Counted from the first letter of the stretch, positions 1-8,760 are shown. The stretch: DNA of 64,000 nt from Hyphomicrobiales bacterium (GCA_025359045.1 JANYHN010000043.1:62001-126000), one strand, 5' to 3'. Numbers and translations: made by a program. Notes: generated from the sequence alone by a model not told the origin.

Positions 1-1
1 G

Positions 2-166
2 CTTCAGATTGAAGTTGGCAGGCAAGGTGAGCCGAGCTTTGGCAATTGCGCTGGTTGTGCTTACGCTTCAAAAGACCAAGGCGATGTCTGGTGCAAAGTA
101 TTGAAAGTGAATATCAACACAAATGAGACGCATAAAATTTGCGTTTATCACAAGGCTAAAATCTAA
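2..166 (+). CDS. C-terminal fragment of an unknown cysteine-containing protein (5' end outside window)
   Basis: An open frame enters at the left edge and stops with TAA at 164-166. It gives the last 54 residues of a protein. The tail has four cysteines, two of them as Cys-X2-Cys near residues 16-19 and the others near 31 and 47, so metal binding is possible but unproven. The stop overlaps the stop of the convergent mmcB gene by four bases. I do not recognise the family, and too little is present to assign a function. Confidence 0.45.
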   Translation, partial: LQIEVGRQGEPSFGNCAGCAYASKDQGDVWCKVLKVNINTNETHKICVYHKAKI

Positions 167-618
167 GGATCCCACAGTCCATGCAACCTTTGTGCTGCGA
201 CGCGGGCAAAGGCCATATGTACAGCGCGCTTACGCGATGCATGAAGCGGGTGTTGCGACGCTGGTCGCATAATTTCAGCACTCCACTGATCAGCTATAAT
301 CAAGCCTGCTTCCACTGGTATTAAAGCTGGATCCATTGATTGCGGAATTGCAAATGAAAAATGATCGCAATAGTCGCGGTATTCTGGCCACTTTAAATCG
401 ACCTTGAAATCGAGCGGTGATGATTTTATTTCGATGATCCAGAGCAGCCCTTTTGGCGAAAGGCCAATGACATCAGCGCGCCTTCCCGAGGCGAGTGTAA
501 ATTCGGTGAGTAACGCGTAATCATGCGCGCGCAACAATCTGCCCACACCACGCTGGATCGCCGCTGCCGTTTCAGATTGGCGGCCATCGGGTTTCAGCGC
601 TGAGGCTAAAATGTTCAA
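163..618 (-). CDS. mmcB: MmcB family DNA repair protein
   Basis: The 151-residue protein matches the MmcB family of small alphaproteobacterial DNA repair proteins, described from Caulobacter as DNA-damage induced. The core looks like a PD-(D/E)XK nuclease fold: Asp49 in RRADVIGL followed by Glu63-Ile-Lys65 in IIEIKSS. The start is TTG, placed one base after the HPr stop, with GAGGA five bases upstream, so it is the last gene of the hprK-EIIA-HPr operon. Why a repair protein is coupled to phosphotransferase genes is unclear; this may be conserved placement only. I saw no obvious LexA box close to the start. Confidence 0.85.
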   Translation of the reverse strand: MNILASALKPDGRQSETAAAIQRGVGRLLRAHDYALLTEFTLASGRRADVIGLSPKGLLWIIEIKSSPLDFKVDLKWPEYRDYCDHFSFAIPQSMDPALIPVEAGLIIADQWSAEIMRPASQHPLHASRKRAVHMAFARVAAQRLHGLWDP

Positions 619-619
619 A

Positions 620-892
620 TTAATCCTCTTGGAATTTGTCGGCTACTAAAATTTCCAACGCCGCCACGGCTTGTGCGGCTTGCGGGCCTGAGGCTTCAAC
701 ACTAATGCTGGTGCCAATGCTGGCAGCTAACATCATCAATCCCATGATCGAAGTTGCAGGCACAGTTTGCCCGTCTTTACTGACTGTAATATTTGCGTCA
801 AATCCTTCGGCGCATTTGACAAATTTTGCGGACGCTCTGGCATGGAGACCGCGTTGATTGACGATCGCCAATTCTCTAGAAATTGTCGCCAA
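620..892 (-). CDS. ptsH: HPr family phosphocarrier protein
   Basis: A 90-residue HPr. The phosphocarrier histidine is His17 in GLHARA, which takes phosphate from enzyme I. The kinase site is Ser48 in TSIMGLMML, matching the site modified by HprK. Length is normal for the family. The start is TTG; the EIIA stop overlaps the preceding codons and a GGGGGA ribosome-binding site lies just upstream. Lying in one operon with hprK and an EIIA of the mannose class but no membrane EIIC, it probably works in regulation rather than sugar uptake. Enzyme I (ptsP) is not in the window. Confidence 0.95.
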   Translation of the reverse strand: MATISRELAIVNQRGLHARASAKFVKCAEGFDANITVSKDGQTVPATSIMGLMMLAASIGTSISVEASGPQAAQAVAALEILVADKFQED

Positions 893-1294
893 TCAATCCC
901 CCTGCAACACTTGGCTGGCGATGTTAATATATTTACGGCCAGCATCTTGTGCCGCGAAGGCCGCTTTGGCAAGTGGGCAATCTTTGCGCACGCGCGCCAG
1001 TTTCACGAGCATAGGCAAGTTTAAGCCGGCAACAACTTCAACACGACCTTCTTCGAGAAGCGAAATCGCAAGGTTAGATGGTGTTCCACCAAACATGTCG
1101 GTCAGCACGATAACGCCCAGCCCCTGATCGACCTTGGCAATGGAGGCCGCGATGTCACGACGGCGTTCGTCCATTTTATCGTCGGGGCCAATACAGATGG
1201 CTTCCATATGGGGCTGCTTTCCCACGACATGTTCGAGCGCACTGATAAACTCAGCCGCCAAACGCCCATGGGTTACAAGAACTAAGCCGATCAT
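893..1294 (-). CDS. PTS system EIIA component, mannose family (regulatory, no EIIC partner seen)
   Basis: A 133-residue cytoplasmic EIIA-Man domain. His9 in VTHG is the expected phosphorylation site, and DMFGGTPSN is the family signature. The open frame continues about 50 residues further upstream, but that extension resembles nothing and would run back into hprK, so ATG at 1294 is preferred. Alphaproteobacteria commonly keep HPr, EIIA-Man and a short HprK without transport subunits; here too no EIIB or EIIC gene is nearby. Its likely role is to pass or buffer phosphate that signals carbon or nitrogen status. The exact target is not visible. Confidence 0.9.
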   Translation of the reverse strand: MIGLVLVTHGRLAAEFISALEHVVGKQPHMEAICIGPDDKMDERRRDIAASIAKVDQGLGVIVLTDMFGGTPSNLAISLLEEGRVEVVAGLNLPMLVKLARVRKDCPLAKAAFAAQDAGRKYINIASQVLQGD

Positions 1295-1371
1295 TAAAAG
1301 AACGATCCGAATTTCATAAAAATAACATGCGCCCCGTAAGATAAGATTGCACTGTCTAGCGCCTTTTAGCC

Positions 1372-1833
1372 CTAAGTAAAATGCAATTCGCTCAGGAAGC
1401 TGCGAATTCGCGCCGCAGCTGATGGGGCCGTCGGATCGACACAATAGAGTGGAAATTGCAGCCCAAGTATGTCGGTGATCATGTCACCCGGCTCTGGCAT
1501 GCGGGTGATTTCGACGTGTGCTTTCAGGTCTATTACAAGGCATAATTTAGATTTTTTTCGGTAGGACGTGGACACAATCCCTCGACCTCTGATTTCTAGT
1601 TTCCCCCTCAGAATTTGCGGCGGGCTTGCGAAAATAAAATCCTTCTCTCGTTGAAGAATGACTTGATCATCGGCCACCAACTTGGCGCGCAAAAGTTTTC
1701 CTCCGAGTCCGTAACCTGGGCTATCCATCAACTGTAAAACCAAATCTGATTTTCCGGTTCCAGATTTTCCCCTGATCAGAACCGCTCTATTACCAAAGGC
1801 CACGCAACTTGCATGAACAGTTAAACTTGTCAT
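1372..1833 (-). CDS. hprK: HPr kinase/phosphorylase, short alphaproteobacterial form
   Basis: A 153-residue protein that is the catalytic core only; Firmicutes HprK is about 310 residues with an extra N-terminal domain. The P-loop is GKSGTGKS at 22-29 and the HprK signature is EIRGRGI near 80-86. It phosphorylates the regulatory serine of HPr. Its ATG overlaps the chvG stop (ATGA), so it is translationally coupled to the envelope-stress sensor. This chvI-chvG-hprK-EIIA-HPr order is typical of Rhizobiales and links the phosphotransferase branch to ChvG/ChvI, although the sequence alone does not show a functional connection. Confidence 0.92.
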   Translation of the reverse strand: MTSLTVHASCVAFGNRAVLIRGKSGTGKSDLVLQLMDSPGYGLGGKLLRAKLVADDQVILQREKDFIFASPPQILRGKLEIRGRGIVSTSYRKKSKLCLVIDLKAHVEITRMPEPGDMITDILGLQFPLYCVDPTAPSAAARIRSFLSELHFT

Positions 1834-3623
1834 TGGTGATCAGCTGGTGTCCAGCCTTCTGGCATGGCTGGAATGCGCACCACAAACCTTGCACCCAAGA
1901 TCGGCTTTTGGCCCTTATCATCGGCTTTGCCTATGCGGTTTTCGGCATAAATCCGTCCCTTGTGGGCTTCCACCACTTGGCGCGAAATGGCCAATCCTAA
2001 CCCTGAGTTTCTTCCAAAACTATGCTGGGGCCTGTCAGTATAGAATCGTTCGAAAACGCGCTCCAAATTCTCGGGTTGAATGCCGGGACCAGAATCTTCC
2101 ACGCGAATCTCAACATTCTCGCCAATGCGCCGCAAACGCGCTGTGATCTTTGTTCCGTCTGCCGTGAAAGACCTGGCATTATCAATCAAATTTCGGAACA
2201 CTTGGCCAAGTCGTGAATCATTGCCCAACACTTGATATTTGGTTTCGGCATTATGTTTATCTGTCACCGGCTGCACGACGAGCAGGATTTCAGCTTGGTT
2301 GGCCTTTGCTGTTTCATTGGCTAGGCCGACAATGGAACCCAAAAGCTTGGCCAAATCAACCGGATGAATTTCAGCGCGCGCCAACTCCGCATCAAGGCGC
2401 GAGGCATCTGAAATATCGGTGATCAGGCGGTCCATACGCTTTACGTCATGCACAACGATTTCAATCAGGCGATTGCGTTGTTCATCCGTTTTTACAAACG
2501 ACAAAGTTTCAACTGCGCTACGCAATGATGTAAGCGGGTTTTTCAACTCATGACTTACATCGGCGGCAAAGGCTTCAATTGCCTCAATGCGTTGATAAAG
2601 CGCGCTGGTCATATCACGCAGTGAACCGGAAAGTTGCCCAATTTCATCTTTACGTGATGTAAAGTCTGGAATTTCAACGCGCTTATTGATGCCTCGCCGC
2701 ACTCGCACGGCAGCAGCCGAAAGTCTGCGAATGGGTTGGGCTATTGTGCCAGCCAGCAAGGCCGATAGCATCAATGCCACCAAAGCTGCAAAGCCGAAGG
2801 TGAGCAGAACCACGCGACGTTCTGCACTAATCACCGCATCAATTTCACCACCCTTGGTCGATAACACGAGTGCACCCAACACTTGGCGAAAACGCTGGAC
2901 TGGGACAGAAACTAAAACGATAATTTCGTGATTGACGTTAAGCCGGACCACACTCACCGTGGCCCCGTTGAGGGCGGCGGCTACTTCAGGAATGGCTTGG
3001 TTATTGTCCATTCCGTAATCCAAATGGATTGGATAATCAGAAGCGAATAATCTGTCGATTGGTTTGGCGATAAGTCTCCAAGCGGTTTGCAGTTTGGTTT
3101 GTTCTGGTTGACTGATATTGTTTTCAATAATTTCATTGCCGCCATAGAGCGACATTGAATCGACCAGAAGGTTTCCGCCGCTATCAATGATCTGGGCGCG
3201 GATCGTGGTATTGGCCAGCAATCGCCGCAGCACAGGGCCTGCGGTTTCGGGCGAGATTGGAAAATCGAGACTGGCTTGATCTTGGAGTGTTTGGTCACCT
3301 TGTGTTTTATCATCCAGCTGGTCTGGATTGATGACAATTGAACTTGTATCTGCTGATGCGGAGCCAGCAATAGCTGCGGCGATAATCTGGCCTTGCACCA
3401 TCAAGCTTTGAACACGCGCATTAATTAGGCTTTGGCGATATTGATTAAAATAAAGAATGCCTAGAGCCAAAATGACCAGACCCAGAATATTGATCAATGC
3501 AATTCGTGCCGTCAGACTGCCTGGCGAGATACGGTTGAAAAGCCCGCGCCGCTTTAGAGGCTGTTGATGGTTTTCATCAACCTCTGCAGAATCTTCGGCC
3601 TCGTGACGGTCATATTGATCCAT
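1830..3623 (-). CDS. chvG: Membrane sensor histidine kinase ChvG (ExoS)
   Basis: A 597-residue kinase. An acidic N-terminal tail comes first, then a membrane segment near 41-60, a periplasmic stimulus-sensing region to about 270, a second membrane segment near 272-292, HAMP near 291-345, a HisKA domain with His358 in SHELKNP, and a HATPase domain with DSGPGI and SGLGLAI motifs. ChvG senses envelope and acid stress and controls exopolysaccharide, motility and host-interaction genes in Rhizobium and Agrobacterium. It lies 15 bases downstream of chvI and overlaps hprK, as in those genera. The ATG is the first in frame. Confidence 0.95.
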   Translation of the reverse strand: MDQYDRHEAEDSAEVDENHQQPLKRRGLFNRISPGSLTARIALINILGLVILALGILYFNQYRQSLINARVQSLMVQGQIIAAAIAGSASADTSSIVINPDQLDDKTQGDQTLQDQASLDFPISPETAGPVLRRLLANTTIRAQIIDSGGNLLVDSMSLYGGNEIIENNISQPEQTKLQTAWRLIAKPIDRLFASDYPIHLDYGMDNNQAIPEVAAALNGATVSVVRLNVNHEIIVLVSVPVQRFRQVLGALVLSTKGGEIDAVISAERRVVLLTFGFAALVALMLSALLAGTIAQPIRRLSAAAVRVRRGINKRVEIPDFTSRKDEIGQLSGSLRDMTSALYQRIEAIEAFAADVSHELKNPLTSLRSAVETLSFVKTDEQRNRLIEIVVHDVKRMDRLITDISDASRLDAELARAEIHPVDLAKLLGSIVGLANETAKANQAEILLVVQPVTDKHNAETKYQVLGNDSRLGQVFRNLIDNARSFTADGTKITARLRRIGENVEIRVEDSGPGIQPENLERVFERFYTDRPQHSFGRNSGLGLAISRQVVEAHKGRIYAENRIGKADDKGQKPILGARFVVRIPAMPEGWTPADHQ

Positions 3624-3638
3624 GGATTAAGGATGGGT

Positions 3639-4337
3639 TCATTGTTCCTTAAACCGATACCCCACACCATAGAGTGTTTCGATGCCATCGAAAGTTTCAT
3701 CGACTTGTGTGAACTTTTTGCGTAAACGCTTGATGTGACTGTCGATGGTGCGGTCGTCAACATAGACTTGATCATCATAGGCGGCATCCATCAAAGCATC
3801 GCGGCTTTTGACAATCCCAGGCCGCAGGGCAAGTGCTTGAAGGATCAAGAATTCGGTGACTGTCAGTGTCACGGGTTTACCAGCCCAATTGCAGGCATGG
3901 CGATCTGAATCCATCGAAAGCTTGCCGCGTTCGATAATCTTGGTGGCATCGGTTACCACAGGTGTGCCGTCGCGCGGAACAGCCCGGCGCATCACGGCTT
4001 TCACACGTTCAACCAGCAGGCGTTGTGAGAATGGCTTTTTCACAAAATCATCTGCACCCATTTTCAAGCCGAAAAGCTCGTCGATTTCGTCATCTTTGGA
4101 GGTCAGGAAAATCACCGGTAAATCAGTCTTCTGGCGAATGCGGCGCAAAAGTTCCATGCCGTCCATGCGCGGCATCTTAATATCAAAGATTGCCATATCT
4201 GGCGGGTTGTCTTGAATGCCCTGCAATGCAGCGGCACCATCATTATATTTCTGTACGGTGTAACCTTCCGCTTCCAGAACCATGCCAACTGACGTTAAGA
4301 TATTGCGATCATCATCAACCAAGGCCACGATGGGCAT
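3639..4337 (-). CDS. chvI: OmpR-family response regulator ChvI
   Basis: A 232-residue regulator with a receiver domain (acidic cluster DDD at 8-10, phospho-acceptor Asp52 in FDIKMP, conserved Lys in KKPF) and a C-terminal winged helix DNA-binding domain ending in the usual GVGYRF turn. It is the cognate partner of ChvG downstream. The ATG has AAGGAT upstream at a good distance. A TTGACG-like -35 box lies in the upstream gap, making 4338-4380 the likely promoter of the whole chvI-to-mmcB operon. Confidence 0.95.
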   Translation of the reverse strand: MPIVALVDDDRNILTSVGMVLEAEGYTVQKYNDGAAALQGIQDNPPDMAIFDIKMPRMDGMELLRRIRQKTDLPVIFLTSKDDEIDELFGLKMGADDFVKKPFSQRLLVERVKAVMRRAVPRDGTPVVTDATKIIERGKLSMDSDRHACNWAGKPVTLTVTEFLILQALALRPGIVKSRDALMDAAYDDQVYVDDRTIDSHIKRLRKKFTQVDETFDGIETLYGVGYRFKEQ

Positions 4338-4439
4338 ATGCTTTTATCCTTATTGCTACGTTGGAGGTCGGTTAGGCGTCAAAAGAGAACAAATTGTGGC
4401 AGAGAGAAATAGAACAAAATAAGGCAAAAGGCGAGGGCT

Positions 4440-4883
4440 ATGAAAGACGAGATTAAATCAGTTTTGGCACGCGCGAAGGCGGGCACATTGTCGGTTATCG
4501 ATTTTGAGACGGGTGGGCCGTTTGGAGCACTGGTGAATGTTGCGACGAACGAAATTGGCCGTCTATTCTTTTTGTTTTCAAGTCTGGCGCGGCACACGAA
4601 ATGCTTGATTGCTGATCCCCGGGCAAGTTTGCTGGTTTCTGAACTACCAAGCGAAGGTGATCCATTGGTTGGATTTCGAGCAACGATCAGTGGGCATGCT
4701 GAGCAAGTTTCAGGTGATCATTTGCGCGCGCAATATCTTGCTAAGCATCCATATTCAGAAACTTACATCGACTTTGGTGATTTCAGTTTTTGGACATTGA
4801 AGCCAAATAAAGTTTTTGTGGTGGGTGGCTTTGGACGCATTCAGGCATTTGATGCGTCAGAGATTTTTGGCGCTATATCGTAA
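4440..4883 (+). CDS. HugZ-like pyridoxamine 5'-phosphate oxidase-fold protein
   Basis: A 147-residue protein with the split-barrel fold of the pyridoxamine-phosphate oxidase family. It is close to the short HugZ/heme-utilisation group: an early substrate-access segment (GGPFGALVN), then FLFSSLARHTKCL and DPRASLLV, which are typical of these flavin- or heme-binding barrels, and a final VGGFGRIQAF motif. A role in heme or flavin chemistry is inferred from the family only. It stands alone on the plus strand, and its end overlaps the end of convergent frcK by 11 bases. Confidence 0.75.
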   Translation: MKDEIKSVLARAKAGTLSVIDFETGGPFGALVNVATNEIGRLFFLFSSLARHTKCLIADPRASLLVSELPSEGDPLVGFRATISGHAEQVSGDHLRAQYLAKHPYSETYIDFGDFSFWTLKPNKVFVVGGFGRIQAFDASEIFGAIS

Positions 4884-5487
4884 GATCAGCGGCAACACTG
4901 TTCTCAATCACATAATTGATATTGAGCATATCATTCGAAGCGATCCACATTTTGGCGTAGGCTGCGTCATGTCCGTGTTCCAAAATGCGTTTGGTCAGGC
5001 GGCGCTCTAATTCTTCAATCGGCACATTCATATAGATTGAAAAATCAAACAGGGCTTTGAGCCTGGCCCATGGTTGGTCTTTCAAGAGTAAGTAATTTCC
5101 TTCGACTAAAATAAACTTTGTGTCTGCGGAAATGATATCGGCGGCGGCGCGAGAGAGTTCCATAGTACGGTCAAACACCGGGATTGCGATATCAGGCTCC
5201 CTAGCTTTGATGCGCTTCAGCAATACTTCAAAACCGAGTGCATCAAATGTATCGGGAGCACCTTTGCGCGCGCGGTGACCTCTGGCATTCAGAACAATAT
5301 CATCAAAATGAAAACCGTCCATCGGCACAACAACGGCGGACTCACCAGTGGCCACGAGACCAGCACGGAGCTGCTCGACGATTGTGGTTTTGCCGGAACC
5401 AGGAGGGGCGGCAATGGCCACCATATAACGCTGCGCAGACCCCGCTTGCGAGCGGAGTCTTGCGCTGAGTTCAGCCAAGTCGATCAC
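4873..5487 (-). CDS. frcK: Kinase-like P-loop protein FrcK
   Basis: A uridine kinase-like P-loop NTPase of about 204 residues. The Walker A motif is APPGSGKT at 27-34, PMDGFHFDD follows, and VEGNYLL is the lid/Walker B region. In Sinorhizobium meliloti the fructose importer genes are followed by frcK, a kinase-like gene needed with the transporter, and this is the same place and family. GTG at 5487 is preferred because it lies just after the frcA stop and matches the usual N-terminus (IDLAELSARL). A further GTG at 5526 would add 13 unconserved residues. The substrate is not established. Confidence 0.8.
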   Translation of the reverse strand: MIDLAELSARLRSQAGSAQRYMVAIAAPPGSGKTTIVEQLRAGLVATGESAVVVPMDGFHFDDIVLNARGHRARKGAPDTFDALGFEVLLKRIKAREPDIAIPVFDRTMELSRAAADIISADTKFILVEGNYLLLKDQPWARLKALFDFSIYMNVPIEELERRLTKRILEHGHDAAYAKMWIASNDMLNINYVIENSVAADLTI

Positions 5488-5491
5488 AAGA

Positions 5492-6403
5492 TTAGACCAG
5501 CAGTTCGGCGGGTGGTTCTTTTGCACCAGTCATAAAAGCTACAGCATCCGACATTGAATATTCTTTTGGATTGATCACACAGAGGCGCTTACCCAGACGG
5601 TGAATGTGGATGCGGTCGCACACTTCAAACACGTGTGGCATGTTATGTGAGATCAATACAATTGGCATGCCGCGTTTTTTCACATCGCGGATCAATTCAA
5701 GCACCCGGCGCGATTCTTTCACACCTAAAGCTGCTGTTGGTTCATCCATGATCACCACCTTTGAGCCGAAGGCCGCAGCACGGGCCACAGCCACGCCCTG
5801 ACGTTGGCCACCTGAAAGTGTTTCAACGGGTTGGTTGATATTTTGAATGGTCATCAAACCAAGTTCGGATAATTTATCGCGCGCAAATTTCTGCATGGCG
5901 GCGCGGTCTGACATTCGCAAGAGTTTACCGAGCCAACCAGGCTTCTTGATTTCACGGCCAAGGAACATGTTGTCAGCAATTGAAAGAGCAGGAGAGAGAG
6001 CAAGGTTTTGATAAACCGCTTCAATGCCCGCCGCACTTGCCTCTTGTGGGCCTTTAAAGTGAATGACTTTACCTTCAAGTTTTATTTCACCATGATCAGG
6101 TGTAACGGCGCCGGTGATTGCTTTTATCAAGCTGGATTTTCCCGCACCGTTATCACCGATCACCCCCAGAATTTCGTTTGGGTAAAGATCAAAGTCTGCG
6201 CCGTTTAAAGCTACCACTGTGCCGTAACGCTTAAAAAGGCCGCGCGCAGTGAGAATGGGTGTTCCTTTTTCAATATCATGGTTGATCGGAGCCTTGCTTA
6301 CGGCTTCATAGTGCTCAACAGCCTTTGCAACCACTTTCGAGGATTGTTTTTTCGCCACAGCCTTCTTTGCTGATTTTTTTACAATCACTTTCTTAGCGCT
6401 CAT
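5492..6403 (-). CDS. frcA: ABC transporter ATP-binding protein FrcA (fructose-type sugar import)
   Basis: A single-domain ATPase of 303 residues. Walker A is GDNGAGKS at 83-90, the signature is LSGGQ at 196-200, and Walker B is VVIMDEP with Asp220-Glu221. Having one nucleotide-binding domain separates it from two-domain RbsA/XylG. The start is ATG at 6403, overlapping the frcC stop (ATGA) with GAGGAGG eight bases upstream. Unusually, the first 30 residues are a Lys/Ala-rich extension (KKVIVKKSAKKAVAKK) resembling histone H1-like tails, beyond the usual length near 260. It energises the FrcC permease. Confidence 0.92.
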   Translation of the reverse strand: MSAKKVIVKKSAKKAVAKKQSSKVVAKAVEHYEAVSKAPINHDIEKGTPILTARGLFKRYGTVVALNGADFDLYPNEILGVIGDNGAGKSSLIKAITGAVTPDHGEIKLEGKVIHFKGPQEASAAGIEAVYQNLALSPALSIADNMFLGREIKKPGWLGKLLRMSDRAAMQKFARDKLSELGLMTIQNINQPVETLSGGQRQGVAVARAAAFGSKVVIMDEPTAALGVKESRRVLELIRDVKKRGMPIVLISHNMPHVFEVCDRIHIHRLGKRLCVINPKEYSMSDAVAFMTGAKEPPAELLV

Positions 6404-7479
6404 TTCGAAGCCCTCCTCAACCATTGGTCAATTGCGACGGCGATAATCGTCAAACAGCCCGACGCAAAAAGCTGCCAATAGCTGTCGACTCCGGCAAGTG
6501 AAAGGCCTGTGTTGAACACACCCACAATGATGGCCCCGAGAACTGAGCCTGCAATCGAAGCACGGCCACCAAACAGTGATGTACCTCCGATCACCACGGC
6601 GGTGATTGAATCGAGGTTTACCGTTTCAAAAGCGATGGGCGAAATGGATTGAACGCGACCGATCGCAATCCATGCCCCAAAGCCGCAGATCAAGCCTGCA
6701 AGCGCATAAACTGAGATCAGTGTTTTGTCGATTTGGATACCTGACAGCATCGCTGCATCAGGATCGTCGCCGACCGCATGCACATGTCTGCCCCAAGCCG
6801 TACGGTTTAACATATACCAAGCGATAACCGCCATAACGAGCATTGCGAACGTGCCGTAGATAATGGACGAACTACCAATATTGAGTGGTGTACCAAACCA
6901 AAGGAGGCCTGGTGCCTTTTCAACAAGGTCGGCGTTGCGCACTGATTCAGAACCCGTGTACCAAAGTTTCAAAGAGTTAAAGATATAGAGCGTACCCAGC
7001 GTTACGATGAAGGGGGGGATTCGTGCCTTGGTTACAAGCAGGCCGTTAAATGTGCCCATCAAAGTGCCGATTGCCACGCCCACAGGAATAGCGACAAATT
7101 CAGGCAGGCCGTAAAGGGTTGCTAGTCGACCCATCACCATGGCAGAGATGACCAGAATAGCCCCTACTGAAAGATCAATACCGGCGGTTAGAATAATAAT
7201 TGTTTGTGCAATTGCCACGATGCCAGTGACTGTCACTTGCTTGAGAATGGTTGAGAGCGTGCTTGCCGACATAAAGTTATGGGCGATGGCACCAAAAGCA
7301 AGAACACTGACGATCAGAATAATTGCAGGGATTGCTGTGGGGTTGGCCCCGAGATAGGCGCGAATACGCGCTATGGGTGACTTATCATCCGTTTCAAAGC
7401 TGGCAACATTTTTGTCGGCCTCGTTCAGCTTGGCTTCAAAATCAGAAATTGTTTTAGTTGGCGCACTTGTGTCGCTCAT
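6400..7479 (-). CDS. frcC: ABC transporter permease FrcC (sugar import)
   Basis: A 359-residue BPD_transp_2 permease with many hydrophobic segments and the family motifs ILTAGIDLSVG and GGRASIAGSVLGA. The first 45 residues are charged and lie in the cytoplasm. It forms the channel for the sugar delivered by FrcB. The gene follows frcB after a gap of about 100 bases containing a stem-loop, and its stop overlaps the frcA start. By synteny and by frcK downstream, fructose (also ribose or mannose in S. meliloti) is the likely substrate, but substrate specificity cannot be read from sequence. Confidence 0.92.
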   Translation of the reverse strand: MSDTSAPTKTISDFEAKLNEADKNVASFETDDKSPIARIRAYLGANPTAIPAIILIVSVLAFGAIAHNFMSASTLSTILKQVTVTGIVAIAQTIIILTAGIDLSVGAILVISAMVMGRLATLYGLPEFVAIPVGVAIGTLMGTFNGLLVTKARIPPFIVTLGTLYIFNSLKLWYTGSESVRNADLVEKAPGLLWFGTPLNIGSSSIIYGTFAMLVMAVIAWYMLNRTAWGRHVHAVGDDPDAAMLSGIQIDKTLISVYALAGLICGFGAWIAIGRVQSISPIAFETVNLDSITAVVIGGTSLFGGRASIAGSVLGAIIVGVFNTGLSLAGVDSYWQLFASGCLTIIAVAIDQWLRRASK

Positions 7480-7529
7480 ACTTTACTCCCATCCCTCAAC
7501 TGCCGTTGCCTCTTTGCGGGCATTATATA

Positions 7530-7557
7530 CGAAAGGCGACATTATCGTCGCCCTTCG
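7530..7557 (-). promoter_or_regulatory. Intercistronic stem-loop between frcB and frcC
   Basis: Two 11-base arms (7530-7540 and 7547-7557) pair with one mismatch around a six-base loop. It follows the frcB stop by about 28 bases and has no T-run on the minus strand, so it is more likely an mRNA-stabilising or partial attenuator structure than a full terminator. Such structures usually keep the binding-protein message more abundant than the permease message. Confidence 0.6.
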
Positions 7558-7584
7558 CTTCGTCAAGCCTATTTTAGAGAGCTG

Positions 7585-8598
7585 TTAGCCCCAGCACTTT
7601 GCAGTGCCTTCCTTGGAATCAATCGACTTCACGCCAGCAGCTGGCTTGTCGGTGACCAAGTTCACGCCTGTGTTGAAGAATGAAAGTCCATCAGTTGCTT
7701 TTGGCTTTGTGCCATCAGCAGCGAATGCCTTAATTGCTTCAATGCCCTTTGCGGCCATCAACAATGGATATTGTTGTGACGTTGCACCGATCACACCGCC
7801 TGCAACTGACTTAATGCCAGGGCAGCCGCCGTCAACGGAAACGATGATGGCTTGCTTTTCTTTGCCAGCAGCTTTGAGTGCAGCATAGGCGCCTTCAGCA
7901 GCTGGTTCGTTGATGGTATAGACAACGTTGATGTCAGGGTTCTTGGCCAACAATGTTTCCATTGATTTTTGGCCGCCTTCTGGATTTGCACCTGAAGACT
8001 CGTGACCAACAACGCGTGGATCTTTTTCAGAACCCAAAACTTTGAGATCTGGAACATCAATGCCAAAGCCCTTGAGGAAGCCCGTGTCGCGTGCAACGTC
8101 AACCGAGATGTTATCTTTGTTAATGTCGAGCATGGCGATCTTGGCATCTTTTGCCTTGTCGCCCATCGTTGCCAAAGCCCAAGCACCGATCAATGTGCCA
8201 GCTTCAAAGTTGTCGGTTGCGAACGTCATGTCTTGTGCTGAAGCATCAGCCAATGGTGTATCAAGAGCGATAACCAAAGCACCAGCGGCTTTTGCAGCCT
8301 TGAGAGCTGGAACAACTGACTCGTTTGATGCAGTGATCAAAATGCCCTTGGCACCTGCAGCAACGCAGTTTTCAATTGCAGTGATTTGTGGAGCAGCATC
8401 TCCATCCTTTTCGCCAGCATAAGCTTGGAAGTCCAAGCCCGCTTCCTTAGCGGCGGCAGCAGCGCCTTCCTTCATTTTTACGAAGAAAGGGTTCGAGTTG
8501 TTTTTGGTGATCAAGCAAGCCAATGTGCCAGCTGATGCAACTGAAGCAAAGCTCGTTAGTGCAACGCCAACAAGCGCAGCTTTCAAAACTGATTTCAT
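7585..8598 (-). CDS. frcB: Periplasmic sugar-binding protein FrcB
   Basis: A 337-residue periplasmic binding protein of the RbsB/FrcB type. A signal peptide covers residues 1-23, with cleavage after ASA. The mature part shows the family motifs [33 protein letters not shown] and [12 protein letters not shown] at 8598 is preferred because GGGAGGA lies seven bases upstream; an in-frame start nine codons earlier would spoil the signal peptide. It is the first gene of the frcBCAK operon and captures the sugar in the periplasm. Divergent from the ROK regulator. Confidence 0.93.
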   Translation of the reverse strand: MKSVLKAALVGVALTSFASVASAGTLACLITKNNSNPFFVKMKEGAAAAAKEAGLDFQAYAGEKDGDAAPQITAIENCVAAGAKGILITASNESVVPALKAAKAAGALVIALDTPLADASAQDMTFATDNFEAGTLIGAWALATMGDKAKDAKIAMLDINKDNISVDVARDTGFLKGFGIDVPDLKVLGSEKDPRVVGHESSGANPEGGQKSMETLLAKNPDINVVYTINEPAAEGAYAALKAAGKEKQAIIVSVDGGCPGIKSVAGGVIGATSQQYPLLMAAKGIEAIKAFAADGTKPKATDGLSFFNTGVNLVTDKPAAGVKSIDSKEGTAKCWG

Positions 8599-8723
8599 AA
8601 GGTATCCTCCCATGGAACGGCCCATTATGGTGCCGCGTACGAACTGATTTTACGTTTTTGAAGAGCAGGCGTGCCAAAGCACTCTGTTTTTCATTTTCCA
8701 TCATGGACGAAAAAAACAGTGTC

Positions 8724-8760
8724 TGTCAATAAGTAAATCGGGATGATTTATTTATTGACA
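8724..8760. promoter_or_regulatory. Palindromic operator between frcB and the ROK regulator gene
   Basis: Two 16-base arms, TGTCAATAAGTAAATC and its near-perfect inverse, are separated by five bases (15 of 16 positions match). Each outer end reads TTGACA pointing outward, so the palindrome also carries back-to-back -35 boxes for the two divergent units. On the frcB side a CATGAT hexamer follows after 18 bases. A repressor dimer bound here would block both promoters; the adjacent ROK protein is the obvious candidate. Confidence 0.75.

Noticed and set aside
1295-1444. N-terminal extension of the EIIA gene
   Set aside because: The added residues match nothing, begin with TTG inside hprK and would push the phosphorylation histidine far from the N-terminus.
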